From positions 1-34,598 of the forward strand of contig NZ_JACXSS010000002.1 of assembly GCF_014850955.1 (NCBI RefSeq): 34,598 nucleotides of DNA, written 5' to 3'. The notes beneath the pieces were generated by a model. It was given only the letters and a program-made list of their open reading frames with translations. It had not been told where the DNA came from and searched no databases. Position 1 is the stretch's first letter. Every line of letters starts with the position of its first letter. The DNA is from Methylomonas albis (GTDB lineage: Bacteria; Pseudomonadota; Gammaproteobacteria; Methylococcales; Methylomonadaceae). Of the stretch, positions 32,718 through 34,598 are shown one piece after another. The position numbers and the translations under genes were made by a program.

Positions 32718-33799
32718 GAAATATCTCCTGAACCATTTCGCGTATTTTTTTGAAACGAAATGTTACATTACGTGCGCTATTAGTACCCAAAGTAATAGAG
32801 CTAGTAAAATCTTCATCGCTTAGTAATTCATAAAAATGATCTCTAATTTCAGGAGCATGATCGTTAATTTCTTCTTCAGAGTAATTAGCTAGTCCTGTAG
32901 TCATTACATCCCAAAGTGAAATATTTAAAACACCACGCCTGCTTTGTATGGGGCTGTGCTTGCGAAATGCTTGTTCCTGAAATAATATGAAATTGTTTTT
33001 TAGTGCGTTTTGGAATGTTCTGGAAAGCGTTATTAATTGTGTTTCATCCAATTGATTCATTGTTCTTAAGGACTCAGCTAGCCATTCATCCATATCACCT
33101 CTATAACTATCAAGTGGCAATAAAAAAAAGCACAAAATCGATTGACACATTCTCTATCACGCATTGTTTTAGGTTTTAAACTATTTGCTGTGACTTTTTT
33201 AAAAAGATCTGTTTCTGATTCTTTTTTTAAAAACTGAGTTGCTTGCCGCTATATAAACAATTTCGCATTTGTTGTCTGGTCAGTGGTTCACCACTGTTGA
33301 CACGTTCAAAAATATCTAGTCTAGCTCGCTCTGGTACCTTAGCATCAATGACATAAAGAATTAAATTACAGTCTTCAATGCGGTTTTGCAGTTTAGATGA
33401 AAGTTCTTTGAACAGTTTTTTATTCAATTCTGGCTGCTTTGGCAGTTTCAGACGAAAATCATTATCAAGAAAACGTTTAAAAGTTGTTAATCGCTGTAAA
33501 CCATCAACGACAATCATTTTTCCATCATTGTCTTCCCCTAAATAAAACACTGGCAAGGGAATACGCATTAATACCGATTCAATTAGCTTGCTTTGTTTAT
33601 CTTCCTCCCAAACAAAATCACGCTGAAAATCGGGAGCCATAATAAAGAAGCCTTTATCAATTCGGCGTGTTACATCATGGATAGTTCGGGTTTCATTTCT
33701 GATCAATAAGGTGTCGATGGGGTAATCACCCAAAGAGGCATCTTCGTCTTTACTTAGACCTTCGATTTCTTCTGTATCTTCAATTGCCATTCTATTCAC
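32710..33799 (-). pseudogene. DUF262 protein, right copy with two missing bases
   Basis: Same as 8438-9529. One A is missing in a run near 33125 and one T near 33244, which breaks the gene in the middle. Use the left copy. Confidence 0.85.
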
Positions 33800-33980
33800 G
33801 TTTGTTTTAATGTTTGTTGTGCATCTTATACTTGTTATTTCGGGCGCGTAGGGCCGTAGGCTGGATAGAGCAATTTGCGGTCATTGGCAGATTAGGGTAG
33901 TCATCAAGAATAGGTAGATCTTTTTCCGTTCGCAAGCACGGCGGTTAAGCAAATTGTAACCGCCGCCATGAATTTAAACA

Positions 33981-34598
33981 TTAAATTGCTGTCTGTTCCG
34001 AAATTTCTAACGCATCATCGACCTCTATCCGAGATATCTCACTGTGCTCTCTAGCTTGGTATGACCCAGCAGTAGTTGAACGGCTCGCAAGTTTTTGTCC
34101 GACGATAAATCAATGTGGCTTTAGTCCTGCGCATTGTGTGAGTACCATATGCTGCCGGATCAAGACCAATAGATGTTACCCAGTGTTCAACAATTCGAGC
34201 ATATTGCCGCGTAGAGAGGTGTGGCGAATCGTGAATTCGACTTGGAAAAAGAAACTCTTCGGTCTTCAGTTGAGACTGGCTGATCCAATTTGCCAACGAG
34301 TCTCTGGTTTGCTCGGTAATTTCAAACTGAACTGGTCTATGTGTTTTCTGCTGCATTACAATTGATCGTGATGACACTCGACCACCTTGCGCAACATCGC
34401 AAACTTTAAGTTTGACCAGATCACATCCCCGGAGCTTGCTATCAATGGCAAGATTGAAGAGAGCCACTTCACGGATATTTTTGGCCATCTGCAAACGTAT
34501 GCGAATGGCCCAGATTTCCTTCAATTTTAGTGGCAATTTCTGACCAATTAACTTGCCTTTGTTCCAGGGTGCGTGCAGATTGCTTTGGTTTTCTTGTT
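33981..34598 (-). pseudogene. Small tyrosine recombinase, right copy, cut by contig end
   Basis: Same as 9711-10334 without its first few codons. Single-base losses near 34030 (C) and 34095 (T) break the C-terminal catalytic half. Use the left copy. Confidence 0.85.

Larger units (their letters stand above)
24247..34598. repeat. Right copy of the contig-end overlap
   Basis: Matches 1-10330. Indels relative to the left copy are rare before 31 kb and more frequent after 31.5 kb, the mirror image of the left copy, where they crowd in the first 1.8 kb. Each copy is worst at its own contig end. Confidence 0.95.

Noticed and set aside
31475..33799. Phase-variable or programmed frameshifts in the ATPase and DUF262 genes (homopolymer runs)
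   Set aside because: The differences lie in C, A and T runs near the contig end and the left copy is open throughout; no slippery-site context was seen.

Overview
The window reads as one circular, mobilizable plasmid of about 24.27 kb from a proteobacterium, probably an environmental gammaproteobacterium. That assignment rests on gene style only (Rep_3 initiator with iterons, ParA plus ribbon-helix-helix partner, KfrA, LPD7/KfrB relaxase) and I cannot name a genus. The contig goes more than once around the circle: bases 1-10330 are the same sequence as 24247-34598, offset by about 24,246-24,274. The two copies differ by scattered single-base indels that become dense at the contig ends. Combining the copies, every backbone and defence gene has at least one intact version. 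Rep, ParA, its partner, the nucleotidyltransferase, HigB and the 287-codon gene are intact in the right copy. The DUF262 gene, the ATPase and the small recombinase are intact in the left copy.

Layout around the circle, using the better copy: (i) Replication and partition, 21.7-26.04 kb: kfrA behind a TTTGTTTA-rich tract, seven iterons, a rep promoter bracketed by inverted half-iterons, rep, then parA and a parG-like gene flanked on both sides by TATGATA palindromes. (ii) Stability and unknown genes, 26.1-30.4 kb: a GSU2403-type nucleotidyltransferase-fold gene, a HigB/HigA toxin-antitoxin pair, a GC-rich tyrosine recombinase, and an unknown helical protein meeting it tail to tail. (iii) A translationally coupled three-gene operon on the minus strand (6.3-9.5 kb): DUF262 protein, AAA ATPase with a DUF3696-type C-terminus, and an unknown protein. 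It looks like an anti-phage operon. (iv) A catalytic-domain-only tyrosine recombinase (9.7-10.3 kb) next to a long inverted repeat. (v) An accessory block of small AT-rich genes (10.9-15.75 kb) separated by attC-like hairpin sites, i.e. integron-type gene cassettes without an IntI. (vi) A mobilization module (16.9-21.0 kb): relaxase, MobC-like protein, a candidate oriT with phased CTGACA repeats, and two small divergent genes, followed by a histidine phosphatase.

The most interesting content is the cassette at 11.82-13.27 kb. It holds an overlapping gene pair: a SLOG-domain protein with four C-terminal membrane segments, and a short TIR-domain protein with a WxxxE motif. This has the logic of Thoeris (TIR makes a nucleotide signal, a SLOG effector senses it), but with a membrane effector instead of SIR2, carried as a mobile integron cassette. 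Neighbouring cassettes encode a helical protein with an R-x6-H (HEPN-like) motif, an AlbA_2/Schlafen-type protein and a DCL/DUF3223 protein. The outer ends of the block carry related sites in inverted orientation. With the DUF262/ATPase operon and HigBA, the plasmid looks like a small mobile carrier of defence and stability genes. I see no antibiotic or metal resistance genes and no type IV secretion genes.
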